49,576 nucleotides of DNA from Thermincola carboxydiphila (GTDB lineage Bacteria; Bacillota; Thermincolia; Thermincolales; UBA2595): positions 1 through 49,576 of the forward strand of contig JAENZX010000025.1 of assembly GCA_016841045.1 (NCBI GenBank), read 5' to 3'. This document shows, piece by piece, positions 41,423 through 48,161 of this stretch (position 1 is its first letter; every line of letters begins with the position of its first letter). The notes below the pieces were generated by a model. That model had not been told where the DNA came from. It ran no database searches and saw nothing but the letters and a program-made list of their open reading frames with translations. A program made the position numbers and the translations under genes.

Positions 41423-43874
41423 GCGGCGGCAGCTGACTACGTTCCGGCTGGTACCGGGAAGAAATACAAGTAATAAAGGTAGTTACCGGGTGTTGCATGC
41501 AATTCATGACTTAGGTGATCTAAAACAATCCCTCTGGGCTAGGATATCATTTCGCCCCTTCCGGATACTGGAGAGAGAACATATATGGTGGGACATGATT
41601 ATTACCCCTGACCATGCCAGGTTTTACATTACTCTACCTGCAGGTGAATGGTCTGAATGGGCCAAGGCAAAAATTGAACGAAGATGGGACGGTATAGTTA
41701 TATCGGAAGCTACTGACGAAGATATGGAATTACTGCATATCTCAGAAAATGCTGAGGTATGTAGACTCAATCTAAAACGCCACAACATGTTTTCCCTGGC
41801 TGTTGACCGCCGTGAAGAGACTCACCCTATAGGAGACCTGTTGGGAATTATTGATGATTTGAAGGAAAATGAAAAGGTAAGGTTGGCAGTTAAAATGGAT
41901 CCGGTTGACCGGTTGCGTTGGCAGAAGGCGGCAGAATCAGCGCATAAAAGATTCCGGGATGGTAAGATGCCTAAACGCGGAGGGTCCAAACTGGGGGATA
42001 TAATTAAGGATGCACTCCATTTAATTATGTGGTTTATATCTGAATTGTTTTTTACATTGCCTCGGCTTTTTCCGGGAGGAAGCAACACTGAAAATGTTAT
42101 TAACTTTAACCGTGATGACAGGCAAAGAACTGAGGTTTTGGTTAATGGCCGCTTATCCAGGTCCACATTTGAAAAGGCCAATCTACCGGTATTCAGTTGT
42201 GAATGCTATCTAATGGCCCATGCGAACAATGACGTAAGGGCGGAAGCTCTGGTAGCTTCTGCGACCGGCGCCTTAGCTTCGGAGATGGATGAAAATAATG
42301 AGTGGGTAAAGATTCATTATCGCTCTTCTGAAAAGAAAAAAATTATTAAACGAGTTAATGAACGGCGGTTTCGGTTTATGCGAATTGATAAGACAGTGCT
42401 AAGTACCAAAGAACTGGGTAAGGTTGCCCAGTTACCTAGTGCAGGAGTGCAGGATCAGTACCGAAAACAGGTAATGGCTTCTGAAAAACTGTCCATTGAT
42501 TTACCGGCGGCAATAACCGGTGAAGGTATACCTTACGGTGTATCCGAGAGCAGAGGCAAAAAGGTAGCCGTGAACTTCCCGGTGAAAGTCCCGGATGAAA
42601 CTGTCAAGGTATCCGTATTCATCGGTGAGAGCGGCAGCGGTAAAAGTACAGCTGTCATTAACCGGGCCCTGGGGGCATTGGAAAAAGGGAAAAGTGTTTT
42701 TATGTACGATTTCACTAACCGGCGGCCCCTGGATCAGTTACTTAATGCAGTGCCGGCAGATTTCCCGGAAGATCATATAGTCTGCCTTAACTATGGTAAC
42801 CGTGCTTGGCCGATAGGAACGGCATGGAATGAAGTGGCCTATGGGATAAAAGGAGGTTGGGAAGACGTTCTGGCCAGTGAATTCTGGGTATTCTTCAGCA
42901 GATATGCAGATGATGGCGTTGCCAGGACCAGACGATGGATGAAGAAGGCTGCTCTTGCTTGTGCTGAGGCCCAATGCCTGAACCCGTTAAATGTCACCCT
43001 GATGCTATTGTCAAAGAAATTCCGGGCAAAGGTGTTACAAAAGGTTGAGGACCCTATTCTTAAGGCAACCTGGGCACAGTGGGAAAAGGCAAGTGAAGCC
43101 AATCAAATAACCATGGCAGAACCGATATTGTCACGGATAGATTACTTATTAGACAACAGGGCCCTGAAACATTCTATTTGCCAGCAGCCTAAACTGGGGG
43201 CCGACGGTAAACCTCTTCTCGATTTCAGGAAGTGGGCTGACGGTGATGAGCGCGGACCGTACCTGGTACTTATTCATGTCCCTAAGACTGTTTTCAGCGC
43301 TTCCGGTCTTGATGCTATGATGGCCTGGCTGAATGCCAAAGAGTGGCTGATGACCTTGACCAGGGATGATAAGTACCCGGAGTGCCTGATAATAAAAGAT
43401 GAGGTTCATCAGATACCGTCCCTTGCAGCCAAAGCAGAAGAGCAAATAGTAGAAAGCAGAAAATACCGGGTGGGTCCGGTGTGGGTGTTTCACTCACTGG
43501 CCCAGGTGGAGAAAATCAGCCCCAGCATGATTAAGATACTGAAGGCAAATAATCCCCATATCCATCTGCTTAAGAGCGATGAGGATACATATAAGCTTTT
43601 ACGGACACAGTTGCTGCCATTTACCGTTGAAGATGATCTGCTACCAATGGAGCGGCACTGGGCAGTGAATCGGTGGCATGTTGACGGGAAACCGCAGGTG
43701 TTTATGTGTAAACTGAATAGGCCTCCTAAGAAGGTGAAAGATCGGTCATACCTATGGGAATTACACTCAAGAGTCTATGGTAGGCCGTTAGAAGAAGTGG
43801 TTAAGGAGATATCCGAAAATGAAATGGCCCTATTTGAGGTCGAGGAGAAGAAGGGGCAAAAGAAAAAGGCATGA
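41358..43874 (+). CDS. Large FtsK/VirD4/HerA-like ATPase
   Basis: About 838 residues. An N-terminal domain (LVPGRNTSNKGSYRVLHAIH, then HIWWDMIITPDHARFYI) is followed by a hydrophobic stretch (LHLIMWFISELFFTLPRLF, near 42020-42070), the Walker A GESGSGKST (near 42625) and a Walker B CLIIKDEVHQIP (near 43385). A sensor-like segment PVWVFHSLAQVEKISPSM follows. This is the FtsK/HerA/VirD4 DNA-pumping fold, probably membrane-bound. No relaxase is present nearby. Start: TTG 41358 or GTG 41361 follows gggggag; ATG 41331 lies inside the upstream gene. Confidence 0.7.
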   Translation: MVLSGRFPSSLKPWRLVSGRVERRQLTTFRLVPGRNTSNKGSYRVLHAIHDLGDLKQSLWARISFRPFRILEREHIWWDMIITPDHARFYITLPAGEWSEWAKAKIERRWDGIVISEATDEDMELLHISENAEVCRLNLKRHNMFSLAVDRREETHPIGDLLGIIDDLKENEKVRLAVKMDPVDRLRWQKAAESAHKRFRDGKMPKRGGSKLGDIIKDALHLIMWFISELFFTLPRLFPGGSNTENVINFNRDDRQRTEVLVNGRLSRSTFEKANLPVFSCECYLMAHANNDVRAEALVASATGALASEMDENNEWVKIHYRSSEKKKIIKRVNERRFRFMRIDKTVLSTKELGKVAQLPSAGVQDQYRKQVMASEKLSIDLPAAITGEGIPYGVSESRGKKVAVNFPVKVPDETVKVSVFIGESGSGKSTAVINRALGALEKGKSVFMYDFTNRRPLDQLLNAVPADFPEDHIVCLNYGNRAWPIGTAWNEVAYGIKGGWEDVLASEFWVFFSRYADDGVARTRRWMKKAALACAEAQCLNPLNVTLMLLSKKFRAKVLQKVEDPILKATWAQWEKASEANQITMAEPILSRIDYLLDNRALKHSICQQPKLGADGKPLLDFRKWADGDERGPYLVLIHVPKTVFSASGLDAMMAWLNAKEWLMTLTRDDKYPECLIIKDEVHQIPSLAAKAEEQIVESRKYRVGPVWVFHSLAQVEKISPSMIKILKANNPHIHLLKSDEDTYKLLRTQLLPFTVEDDLLPMERHWAVNRWHVDGKPQVFMCKLNRPPKKVKDRSYLWELHSRVYGRPLEEVVKEISENEMALFEVEEKKGQKKKA

Positions 43875-43903
43875 CATATTAATAGGAAGTATGTAATTAT
43901 TAT

Positions 43904-43984
43904 GGGCTAATTCAGCCCAATACTTTTTAGCCTAAAATTAGCCCATTTTTGCACACTTATTATTTATTTAGCCCATTTTTGGGC
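43904..43984. repeat. Repeat and hairpin cluster between the ATPase and tRNA-Leu
   Basis: gggct-aattc-agccc (43904-43918) and gccca-tttt-tgggc (43971-43984) are palindromes, and the 14-mer ttagcccatttttg is repeated at 43938-43951 and 43968-43981. These repeated gccca/tgggc cores may be recombinase-binding or terminator elements at the element's end. Confidence 0.5.
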
Positions 43985-43987
43985 AAC

Positions 43988-44009
43988 AAAAAAAGGGCCT
44001 TCAGCCCTT
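43988..44009 (-). terminator. Terminator of tRNA-Leu (minus strand)
   Basis: On the - strand GGGC-TGAAG-GCCC followed by a run of seven Ts. Confidence 0.8.
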
Positions 44010-44021
44010 GATATCATTCAT

Positions 44022-44109
44022 TGGTGCGGTCGAGAGGACTTGAACCTCCACACCCCAATGGGCACTAGAACCTGAATCTAGCGCGTCTGCCAATTCCGCC
44101 ACGACCGCA
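44022..44109 (-). tRNA. tRNA-Leu (CAG)
   Basis: 88 nt including the CCA. The acceptor stem TGCGGTC pairs with GACCGCA. The anticodon stem CTAGA/TCTAG holds the loop TTCAGGT, anticodon CAG. A long variable arm is present, as in leucine tRNAs. The 3' end faces the mobile element to the left, so this gene is the likely integration target. Confidence 0.95.
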
Positions 44110-44281
44110 TCTCGTATTTGGTACATTAACGATAATAGCATAAACAAAAACAAAAGTCAACTGAAAACCTTACTAATGTACATCCACAATTGACTGCAAT
44201 TTGTGGTAAGATTGGAACGTATTTTTTCACCGGGATGTGGAAAACTAAAGTGTGATGTATTCAAATAAAGGGGGGGATAGT

Positions 44282-44449
44282 ATGGTCCGGAAGGTTGTCG
44301 GCAGAATCAGCCGTGAAATGAACCGTGAGATGGTTAATTACAGTGGTCCCAAAACCGCAGGCGGTGCCAGGCGCCGCAGGTCGGGAAGAGTATCTGCTCC
44401 TAAATTTGCAGGACTGGGCACTGTTTACCGTGATGATGAAGACATTTAA
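44282..44449 (+). CDS. Small basic chromosomal protein
   Basis: A 55-residue, arginine-rich protein (MVRKVVGRISREMNREMVNY, then GGARRRRSGRVSAP) of unknown function. ATG at 44282 follows aaaggggggg; an upstream ATG (44252) has no Shine-Dalgarno site. The upstream DNA has TGG-TAAGAT near 44206, a possible -10 extended promoter. Confidence 0.55.
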   Translation: MVRKVVGRISREMNREMVNYSGPKTAGGARRRRSGRVSAPKFAGLGTVYRDDEDI

Positions 44450-44526
44450 CAGGCACATTTACATTTGACAGGCACATTTGCGAGAGGCAGAACTTAATGT
44501 CCGCATAGAGCTTCTATAATTACAGT

Positions 44527-44582
44527 AAGGGGCAGTGGTACCACCGGAAATCCGGCAATTTCCGGCAGAAACCTGCCCCCTT
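44527..44582. other. Structured element (three-way-junction-like)
   Basis: aaggggcag pairs with ctgcccccttc; inside lie gtggtaccac (a palindrome) and ccggaaat...atttccgg (a perfect 8-bp stem). The result is a three-arm structure. It is downstream of the minus-strand 27-residue gene, so it may be its 3' UTR. A TATAAT at 44514-44519 precedes it on the + strand. Confidence 0.5.
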
Positions 44583-44597
44583 CAATTGAAGAAGTGC

Positions 44598-44681
44598 TCA
44601 TAAGATAAAATATATCAATATTCCCCAAAAGATAAAACAAAACAACAGGGCTCCGATCAGACCGTAATTAAGTTTCAGCAT
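44598..44681 (-). CDS. 27-residue membrane peptide
   Basis: On the - strand ATG at 44681 starts a 27-residue peptide (MLKLNYGLIG..., FCFIFWGILIYFIL) with one span. gaggtggg lies 9 bp upstream. Its mRNA would continue into the structured element at 44527-44582. Function unknown; small membrane peptides of this type can be stress proteins or toxins. Confidence 0.5.
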   Translation of the reverse strand: MLKLNYGLIGALLFCFIFWGILIYFIL

Positions 44682-44798
44682 AAAATTTCCCACCTCAGTA
44701 ACAGTATTACTCGAAAATTACCAAATGATACCTGTCACTTTTATCCGGTGAAAGGAAATTTCAAGAATATAAGAGGGTCTTTTGTTTACCCCTTAAAG

Positions 44799-44837
44799 AA
44801 CAAAAGTTTCTATCGAAACTTTAAGGAAACTTTTGTT
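44799..44837. repeat. 12-bp perfect inverted repeat
   Basis: aacaaaagtttc (44799-44810) and gaaacttttgtt (44826-44837) are exact complements with a 15-bp spacer. No T-run follows on either strand. Confidence 0.7.
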
Positions 44838-44844
44838 GATATCC

Positions 44845-44895
44845 GGAAATTATACTTTGAGGTTATCTATAATTTTACCTCAAAGTATAATTTCC
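44845..44895. repeat. 19-bp perfect inverted repeat
   Basis: ggaaattatactttgaggt (44845-44863) and its exact complement (44877-44895) flank a 13-bp spacer, with no T-run after either end, so this is not a simple terminator. It lies 7 bp from the 12-bp repeat and just before the tRNA-Gln terminator. The remaining bases of 44690-44800 show no gene. Confidence 0.75.
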
Positions 44896-44903
44896 TAAAT
44901 ATT

Positions 44904-44925
44904 AAAAAAACGGCTTCAAGCCGTT
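44904..44925 (-). terminator. Terminator of tRNA-Asp/Tyr/Gln operon
   Basis: On the - strand ACGGCTT-G-AAGCCGT followed by seven Ts. Confidence 0.8.
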
Positions 44926-44938
44926 ACGTTCACTTTAA

Positions 44939-45014
44939 TGGCTGGGGCGGCAGGACTCGAACCTACGCATGGCGGAGTCAAAGTCCGCTGCCTTACCAAC
45001 TTGGCTACGCCCCA
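44939..45014 (-). tRNA. tRNA-Gln (TTG)
   Basis: 76 nt with CCA. Acceptor TGGGGCG pairs with CGCCCCA; the anticodon loop CTTTGAC in stem GCGGA/TCCGC holds TTG. Last gene of the minus-strand tRNA operon, followed by a terminator. Confidence 0.95.
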
Positions 45015-45074
45015 ATAATTTAATTATAAATAATTAACAGTTAACAATTGTCAATTGCCCGTTATTAATTGTAA

Positions 45075-45160
45075 TGGTGGAGGGGGCAGGATTTGAACCT
45101 GCGAAGGCTGAGCCGGCAGATTTACAGTCTGCTCCCTTTGACCACTCGGGAACCCCTCCA
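45075..45160 (-). tRNA. tRNA-Tyr (GTA)
   Basis: 86 nt with CCA and a long variable arm. Acceptor TGGAGGG pairs with CCCTCCA; the anticodon loop CTGTAAA between GCAGA and TCTGC carries GTA. Confidence 0.95.
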
Positions 45161-45164
45161 TATA

Positions 45165-45242
45165 TGGCGGAGCAGACGGGACTCGAACCCGCGACCTCCG
45201 GCGTGACAGGCCGGCATCCTAGACCGACTAGACCACTGCTCC
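45165..45242 (-). tRNA. tRNA-Asp (GTC)
   Basis: 78 nt with CCA. Acceptor GGAGCAG pairs with CTGCTCC; the loop CTGTCAC in stem CCGGC/GCCGG holds GTC. First gene of the operon, 4 bp before tRNA-Tyr. Confidence 0.95.
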
Positions 45243-45283
45243 TGACCTTTGGTGAGACCGCACTAAGCGGAGTCACAGAACAT

Positions 45284-45312
45284 ATTATAGCGAATTATAT
45301 TATGGTCGTCAA
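45284..45312 (-). promoter_or_regulatory. Promoter of the tRNA operon
   Basis: On the - strand TTGACG (45312-45307), 17-bp spacer, TATAAT (45289-45284), about 40 bp before tRNA-Asp. Near-consensus sigma-A promoter. Confidence 0.85.
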
Positions 45313-45335
45313 GAGCAAAAACAAAGGAAATAATT

Positions 45336-45367
45336 AAAAAAAAAAGAGTCCAGTGTTTCCACTGGAC
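45336..45367 (-). terminator. Minus-strand terminator with no known gene
   Basis: On the - strand GTCCAGTG-GAAA-CACTGGAC followed by TC and nine Ts. No protein gene lies upstream on that strand, so it probably ends a small RNA (about 45340-45424). Confidence 0.65.
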
Positions 45368-45424
45368 GGGGAGAGATAGAACTCACCAAAGCGGAGTATT
45401 AGTATTATGAGCAGGCCTGGTGAA
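45340..45424 (-). ncRNA. Candidate minus-strand small RNA
   Basis: On the - strand a stem CACCA/TGGTG (45418-45422 with 45384-45388) is followed by the strong terminator hairpin above. TATATT (45431-45426) is a possible -10, but the -35 is poor. No family recognised. Confidence 0.4.
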
Positions 45425-45480
45425 AAATATACTCAAAATGCAAATTTTTTTTTGAAAACGTTAAGTTTTTCACTAACTTC

Positions 45481-45509
45481 TTGATGTCACTACGGGGGTA
45501 GTATATAAT
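45481..45509 (+). promoter_or_regulatory. Promoter and operator of the BlaI-like gene
   Basis: TTGATG (45481-45486), 17-bp spacer, TATAAT (45504-45509). The spacer holds the dyad ACTAC-GGGG-GTAGT (45489-45502), a likely BlaI-type operator, so the repressor probably controls its own operon. The same half-sites occur at 46939-46958. Confidence 0.8.
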
Positions 45510-45542
45510 AAAATCAAGAATACAAAAATTGGGGGGATCAGG

Positions 45543-45923
45543 ATGTCTCCTGAAAACACGCTGGGTCCTTTGGAAGCTGATATTATGCAGGTCATCTGGA
45601 AACGTCAGATGGTAACAGTCCAGGATGTTTTTGAGGCGCTTTCGGCAGAGAGGTCAATTGCGTATAATACTGTCATGACTGTTATGACAAGGCTTGCTCA
45701 AAAGGGGATTCTCTACAGGCAGAAACAGGGACGCGCCTATGTCTATTGTCCTACCACTACCAGGGCTGAAGTTGCCAAAAGCATGCTTCAGTATGTGGTT
45801 GACAAGATTTTCGGAGGCTCACGGGCACCGGTCTTTTCACACCTGCTGGAAGATAAGAGCCTGAGTGATGATGAACTTGCTTACCTGAAAGCAATTGTGG
45901 AGGAGAAGAAGAGGGAGGAATAA
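45543..45923 (+). CDS. BlaI/MecI-family transcriptional repressor
   Basis: A 126-residue protein of the BlaI/MecI/CopY family: a winged helix (LGPLEADIMQVIWKRQMVTV, AYNTVMTVMTRLAQKGILYR, QGRAYVYCP), then a dimerisation helix. It binds a dyad operator and is released by cleavage or by metal. The partner M56 peptidase is encoded 4 bp downstream. Shine-Dalgarno ggggggatcagg. The true inducer is unknown: no beta-lactamase gene is visible. Confidence 0.9.
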   Translation: MSPENTLGPLEADIMQVIWKRQMVTVQDVFEALSAERSIAYNTVMTVMTRLAQKGILYRQKQGRAYVYCPTTTRAEVAKSMLQYVVDKIFGGSRAPVFSHLLEDKSLSDDELAYLKAIVEEKKREE

Positions 45924-45927
45924 TCCC

Positions 45928-46869
45928 ATGGATGTGGCAGTATCACTGATTTATAATAATATATTGCCCAGCATCCTCTCCGGGGCAGCTGCCCTGCTGG
46001 TGGTCTTCATTATCATGCTGATCCTCAACATCAGGGGCAGTTCCCTCAGTTCCAACCTTAGATTTAAGCTGTTGGAACTTCCGCTGATAAAGGCTTTTCT
46101 GGTTTTGTTGGGCCTGAATCTTTCCGGACTGCGTGTTTCCTGGTATACGGTAGCATTTGTCTACGGCTGGGGTGTGGCGTGTTTTGTTTACCGGTGGATT
46201 ACTTATGAAAAATTTAAGACAGAGGTTTTTCATAGTGAGAAACTGGATGACGAGAGAACGAAAAAGATCGAGTACATGATTAAAAACATTGCCGCAAAAG
46301 TTGATACAAAACCCCCGAAACTGGTATTGGTAAAAAATTATTACCCTTCACCCTTTGTCCTTGGTTTTTTTAACCCGATGCTTGTCCTGCCCCAGCACCT
46401 TGCTGACAACCTTAATGATGACGAGATGGAGGCATTATTGGCACACGAGGTTGCCCATATGGCCCGCTGGGATAACCTTTATATCTGGCAGGCTGTTTTG
46501 TTCAGGGATATCATGTTTTTTAATCCCGTTGTCCAGTTGGTTTATACTTACCTTCTAAAAGAGAAGGAAAAGAACTGTGACGACCTGGCCATCAGTATTA
46601 CCGGGAAACCTGTCCAGTTTGCCGAAATGCTGCTTAAGGTCTATAACCTGATGAAAGAACGGACGGCTACCAAAACCATTATGACAAATACCATCATGCA
46701 GAGTTTGGTTGGTTCCACTTCACTTTTCAGTGAACGTGTCGAACGAATTGTCCGTCTGCCCAAAGACTATTTTGAGGTATCTCCGGGGCGCCAGCTGATA
46801 TATTATCTTAAAATTGTGCTTGTGGTTTGTGTGACAGTTGCCCTTTTCAGCATAAATATATTTGGCTGA
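45928..46869 (+). CDS. M56 (BlaR1-like) membrane zinc peptidase
   Basis: A 313-residue membrane protein. Three or four spans lie in the first 90 residues and one at the end; HEVAH (172-176) is the zinc-binding motif and KEKEKNCDDLA (about 210-220) holds the third ligand. There is no extracellular penicillin-binding sensor domain, unlike BlaR1 and MecR1. Paired with BlaI, it should cleave the repressor on a signal. ATG at 45928 follows gggagg; a GTG at 45895 lies inside the repressor gene. Confidence 0.88.
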   Translation: MDVAVSLIYNNILPSILSGAAALLVVFIIMLILNIRGSSLSSNLRFKLLELPLIKAFLVLLGLNLSGLRVSWYTVAFVYGWGVACFVYRWITYEKFKTEVFHSEKLDDERTKKIEYMIKNIAAKVDTKPPKLVLVKNYYPSPFVLGFFNPMLVLPQHLADNLNDDEMEALLAHEVAHMARWDNLYIWQAVLFRDIMFFNPVVQLVYTYLLKEKEKNCDDLAISITGKPVQFAEMLLKVYNLMKERTATKTIMTNTIMQSLVGSTSLFSERVERIVRLPKDYFEVSPGRQLIYYLKIVLVVCVTVALFSINIFG

Positions 46870-46938
46870 TAATTGGACTCGACCGGATAATTGGATTTGG
46901 TTTATATTTTGGCTTTGTGCCAAATTTTTTTGAAGTTA

Positions 46939-46958
46939 TTTACTACGATAGTAGTAAA
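46939..46958 (+). promoter_or_regulatory. Second BlaI-type operator with promoter elements
   Basis: TTTACTAC-GATA-GTAGTAAA: 8-bp half-sites, centred between a possible -35 TTGAAG (46930-46935) and -10 (TAGTAA, 46952-46957). Core ACTAC-N4-GTAGT matches the operator of the BlaI-like gene. It lies 34 bp before the start of the next gene. Confidence 0.65.
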
Positions 46959-46991
46959 TATGCGGCGCTGATTATATCGGAGGTGAGCCGG

Positions 46992-47681
46992 ATGCATTAT
47001 CTGCTGGCCGCATGCAGCAGGGAAATGGCAGGAATCATTTCAGGCAGGACTGACAGGAAGTCAACCATATTATGGACAATCCTTATTGTTACCTTTGGTG
47101 TGTTTATCCCCATGAGCCAGGCCCCTTATTGGCTTAAGGAGACTCCCCTGATTACTGTTCACCTGATTATGATACCCCTGATAATTTCCTATTGGTATAT
47201 ATTCTCCGGACCCGGCAGGAAGGGGCCTGCACTGGGAAACGGCAGTCCTGCCACATTTTATGGCCGGGTTTTTGCCGGATTTATCGTGTGTTATTTTCCC
47301 TATATCCTGATATGTTATACCGGTCTGCTGACCCTGAACTATGTACTTTACATGAATGGCCAGTGGCAGGGGATATATATTTATTCAGCACCGGCTCTGT
47401 TTGCCTTTTTCTTCTGTGGAGCGGCCGCGGTATTCTTTGGTCTGGTCAGCGGTTACCTTTTGACACAGCGGATCCCGGGCATAAAACATGCCCGGCTGGC
47501 AGGAGGCCTGATCTGTACATTCGCATTTTTGGTCCTGTTATCAGGGGCATTTAAGATTTCATTTACCTGGAACTTTGTATTGACCATGTTCCTGGCATTA
47601 ATTGCAGCAGATTTAATTTTGTTTAAGGTCATTCAGAAAAACCTTCAATATCAGTCAGCGTGTGAGGCTTCACTTAAGTGA
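46992..47681 (+). CDS. Six-span membrane protein, BlaI-regulated
   Basis: A 229-residue integral membrane protein with about six spans (ILWTILIVTFGVFIPMSQA, PLITVHLIMIPLIISYWYI, YFPYILICYTGLLTLNYVLY, LFAFFFCGAAAVFFGLVSG, LICTFAFLVLLSGAFKISF, NFVLTMFLALIAADLILF). No family recognised; it resembles an ABC-2-type permease in layout. ATG at 46992 follows ggaggtgag; the longer frame upstream overlaps the operator, so it is not the start. It may be an effector of the BlaI/M56 system. Confidence 0.65.
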   Translation: MHYLLAACSREMAGIISGRTDRKSTILWTILIVTFGVFIPMSQAPYWLKETPLITVHLIMIPLIISYWYIFSGPGRKGPALGNGSPATFYGRVFAGFIVCYFPYILICYTGLLTLNYVLYMNGQWQGIYIYSAPALFAFFFCGAAAVFFGLVSGYLLTQRIPGIKHARLAGGLICTFAFLVLLSGAFKISFTWNFVLTMFLALIAADLILFKVIQKNLQYQSACEASLK

Positions 47682-47695
47682 GGTCTTTTTCTTTT
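47664..47695 (+). terminator. Terminator of the membrane-protein gene
   Basis: aggcttcactt-aagtgaggtct with two G-U pairs, then ttttcttttt. The stem includes the stop codon. Confidence 0.65.
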
Positions 47696-47768
47696 GCGGG
47701 ACGGGCTGCACAAATATATTCTCTCTTAACTGCCTATAATATATTAATAATGTCAAGGGAGGTATATC

Positions 47769-48080
47769 GTGAAAAACCTGTTAAAAAAATCGATTCTGAT
47801 TGGTATGGGGGCAATCTCCATTACCCGGGAGAAGGCAGAAAAGCTTGCCCGGGAATTTGAGGAAAAGGGTGAAGTGACATCAGATGAGGCCAGGCAGTTT
47901 GCTGATGAGCTCGTACAAAAAGGCGAACAGGAGCGCAGTAACCTTAAGGAAGCGGTTAAAAGGGAAGTAGACAACCTCATTCGTACAGCGGGACTGGTAA
48001 CCAAACAGGAATTCGACCAATTGGATATCAGGGTCAGACAGTTGGAATTGCAGGCATCCAAAGGAGATGCCGGAAATTAA
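47769..48080 (+). CDS. Phasin-like protein
   Basis: A 103-residue helical protein resembling phasins (granule-associated proteins) or coiled-coil regulators: an N-terminal helix (KNLLKKSILIGMGAISITRE), then amphipathic coiled coil (KAEKLAREFEEKGEVTSDEA, GEQERSNLKEAVKREVDNLI). GTG start behind aagggagg; a TATAAT (47735-47740) 20 bp upstream is a possible -10. It precedes the UbiB-like kinase with a terminator between them, an arrangement also found in other Clostridia. Confidence 0.7.
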   Translation: MKNLLKKSILIGMGAISITREKAEKLAREFEEKGEVTSDEARQFADELVQKGEQERSNLKEAVKREVDNLIRTAGLVTKQEFDQLDIRVRQLELQASKGDAGN

Positions 48081-48118
48081 GTTAAAGGCCGGCCTGAAAA
48101 ATGTTCAGCCGGCAGGAC

Positions 48119-48150
48119 GGGGGCAGCTTAGTGCCCTTTTCCTTTTTAAG
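48119..48150 (+). terminator. Terminator between phasin and UbiB
   Basis: gggca-gcttag-tgccc followed by ttttccttttt. An upstream inverted repeat (gccggc...gccggc at 48087-48113) strengthens the structure. Confidence 0.65.
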
Positions 48151-48161
48151 GTGGTGGGATT

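Noticed and set aside
40606-43874. Inovirus (filamentous phage) genome
   Set aside because: The ATPase is about twice the size of Zot/pI proteins, and no replication initiator or typical coat-gene pattern is visible.
44748-45023. 91-residue + strand frame
   Set aside because: It crosses the long inverted repeats and tRNA-Gln and has no Shine-Dalgarno site.
45034-45337. Open frames over the tRNA genes on both strands (for example GAGFEPAKAEPADLQS)
   Set aside because: They translate tRNA-Tyr and tRNA-Asp. Such GFEPA-type peptides are a well-known artefact of tRNA loci.
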